This document shows, one piece after another, positions 62,936 to 64,000 of a stretch of 64,000 nt of DNA. A model generated the notes under the pieces. That model saw nothing but the letters and a program-made list of their open reading frames with translations. It was not told the origin of the DNA and searched no databases. Every line of letters begins with the position of its first letter. The first letter of the stretch is position 1. The stretch is from NCBI GenBank assembly GCA_020698575.1, contig CM036240.1:21846711-21910710 (forward strand), given 5' to 3'. Source of the stretch: Bostrychus sinensis. Its lineage: Eukaryota; Chordata; Actinopteri; Gobiiformes; Eleotridae. The position numbers and the translations under genes are program-made.

Positions 62936-64000
62936 TCACAGGTTCTTCATGCAGACCTGGCAGCGGCTGATGCGTGACAGGAGCTGGCCTGCTTTAAGAG
63001 TCTCTGCTGCTGGCTGACTGTGGAAGGACTGATCTATGGAGGTTAGCCAAAAGCTGTGCTTGTTAGCAAAATAGTGACATGTGCCTTTGGCCCCATTGCA
63101 TTCAATGAATGGTGTGGTCCTGAAGTCCTCCAGGCAGGAGCCAGGAGACGACAACGACTGTCCGCCACCTTCATTTCCTGCAGCAGTATGCTGTAGACAA
63201 ACATGAGAGGACAAGAAAAAATGTTTTTAAAATTTAGTGGCATACTAAAATGGTAAAGGTAGGCATATAATAAAGCAGTTCTCAACTGGTCTGATTCTGG
63301 AACCCAATTTTATCCCTGAGTTATTTTACTATGACCTAATGGCACATGTATTTGAAATATAATTCACCATTACATGTAATTAAAATATTTAGATTTCAAA
63401 TATACTCTATTTTTAACTATTTAACTAGTTAAAAAAAAGTATTTTCATTAGAATGTATTAATTTTAAGTTTTTTTTTTTTGTTTTTTTTTTTTTTGTTTG
63501 TTTGTTTTGCTTTTTCCCTTTAATTTGATATATACAGTAATTAGCTTAACAACAAAGTAGGAAGAGAAACTGGAATGAAAAAGCAAAATTGCCCATGCCA
63601 GGAAATGAACCTGGGCTACTCAGGTATGTGGTATGTGCTCTACCAGCTGCTAATGCACCTCACCTATTCACTGTTACAGATATTTATAAAAATATGTAAA
63701 TATCTAAAATATCTGGATGTAAACAACAGGGGATGCTGAAACACACAAGTTTAAACAAAAAGTGAGGTGTAGAAGGATGTGTAGAATAAATATAAGAAGT
63801 AAAAATGTGTTTCCCAGGACTCACCATGAGAAATGAGTATCCAATCCACAAGCTGCGCCACCCGACCGGACACTGTGGGATGGTGATGTCCTGGCTGTGG
63901 ACTGCTATAGCCACAGAGGGAGCCTCACAAACAGAACAACGACTGATGTAAGGCTTAATGTCTCCCTCCTCCACAGGCATCATGGGGAGAGGAGCAGTCG
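62936..64000 (-). CDS. col4a2: Collagen type IV alpha 2, C-terminal NC1 part (partial)
   Basis: Basement-membrane collagen. Two exons are in view: 63190-62936 (84 codons plus stop) and one ending at 63825 that runs past the right edge (64000). They encode the NC1 domain that trimerises collagen IV (the canstatin region). Readable blocks are TAPLPMMPVEEGDIKPYISR, CSVCEAPSVAIAVHSQDI, CPVGWRSLWIGYSFLM, then HTAAGNEGGGQSL, PGSCLEDFRTTPFIECNG, GTCHYFANKHSFWLTS and SRCQVCMKNL at the end. The CMKNL end and CLEDFRTTPF mark alpha 2 rather than alpha 1 (CMRRT). Its place beside rab20 matches human 13q34. The collagenous part lies outside the window. Confidence 0.95.
63590..63662 (-). repeat. tRNA-like sequence in a col4a2 intron
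   Basis: Minus strand: GCATTAGCAGCTGGTAGAGC (A-box-like) then CCCAGGTTCATTTCCTGG (B-box-like T arm with a clean stem). The acceptor arms do not pair well and one base of the D arm appears missing. A tRNA pseudogene or SINE head is more likely than a working tRNA. Confidence 0.45.

Noticed and set aside
63590..63662. Functional tRNA gene
   Set aside because: A- and B-box-like sequence is present, but the acceptor stem does not pair and the D arm is short.

Overview
The window looks like a chromosome segment from a ray-finned (teleost) fish. The genes are split by GT-AG introns. The proteins are close orthologues of human genes. The interspersed repeats are typical of fish: Tc1-like elements with long terminal repeats, a Rex3-type LINE, tRNA-derived SINEs and short hAT-like elements. 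I could not name a species. No bacterial, organellar, CRISPR or intact viral feature was seen.

Left part (1-33,050). sik1, a salt-inducible kinase, lies on the minus strand in 12 coding exons (10,594 to 4,478). A non-coding first exon and a CpG-rich promoter lie near 11.2-11.7 kb. Upstream of it is about 20 kb without recognisable genes. This stretch holds a 360-bp hAT-like MITE, two related SINEs, a deleted Rex3 LINE, a deleted Tc1-like element and a nearly full-length but frameshifted Tc1 transposon (31.4-33.05 kb).

Right part (33,481-64,000). Genes are dense: ankrd10 (+), ube2a (+), ing1 (-), naxd (-), rab20 (+) and the last two exons of col4a2 (-, running off the right edge). The order COL4A2-RAB20-NAXD-ING1-ANKRD10 is that of human 13q34. 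CARS2, which sits between NAXD and ING1 in human, is missing, and ube2a (human X) and sik1 (human 21) are neighbours instead. A Myb/SANT-like (trihelix) gene lies inside naxd intron 1 on the same strand.

Functions are mostly unrelated housekeeping or signalling roles: a CREB-feedback kinase (SIK1), the RAD6 ubiquitin-conjugating enzyme (UBE2A), a histone-mark reader (ING1), an NAD(P)H-repair enzyme (NAXD), an endosomal/phagosomal GTPase (RAB20) and basement-membrane collagen (COL4A2). Exon joins were checked by reading phase: sik1 gives 803 residues, ankrd10 343, ube2a 152, ing1 306, naxd 343 and rab20 257.

The most interesting signals are four. First, the trihelix exons in naxd intron 1 carry a splice donor in the same phase as naxd exon 1, so a trihelix-NAXD chimera would be in frame. 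Second, naxd has an apparent GC-AG intron. Third, ankrd10 has two alternative 3' ends. Fourth, ube2a intron 5 is almost wholly a nest of transposons. I did not find a convincing new multi-gene system.
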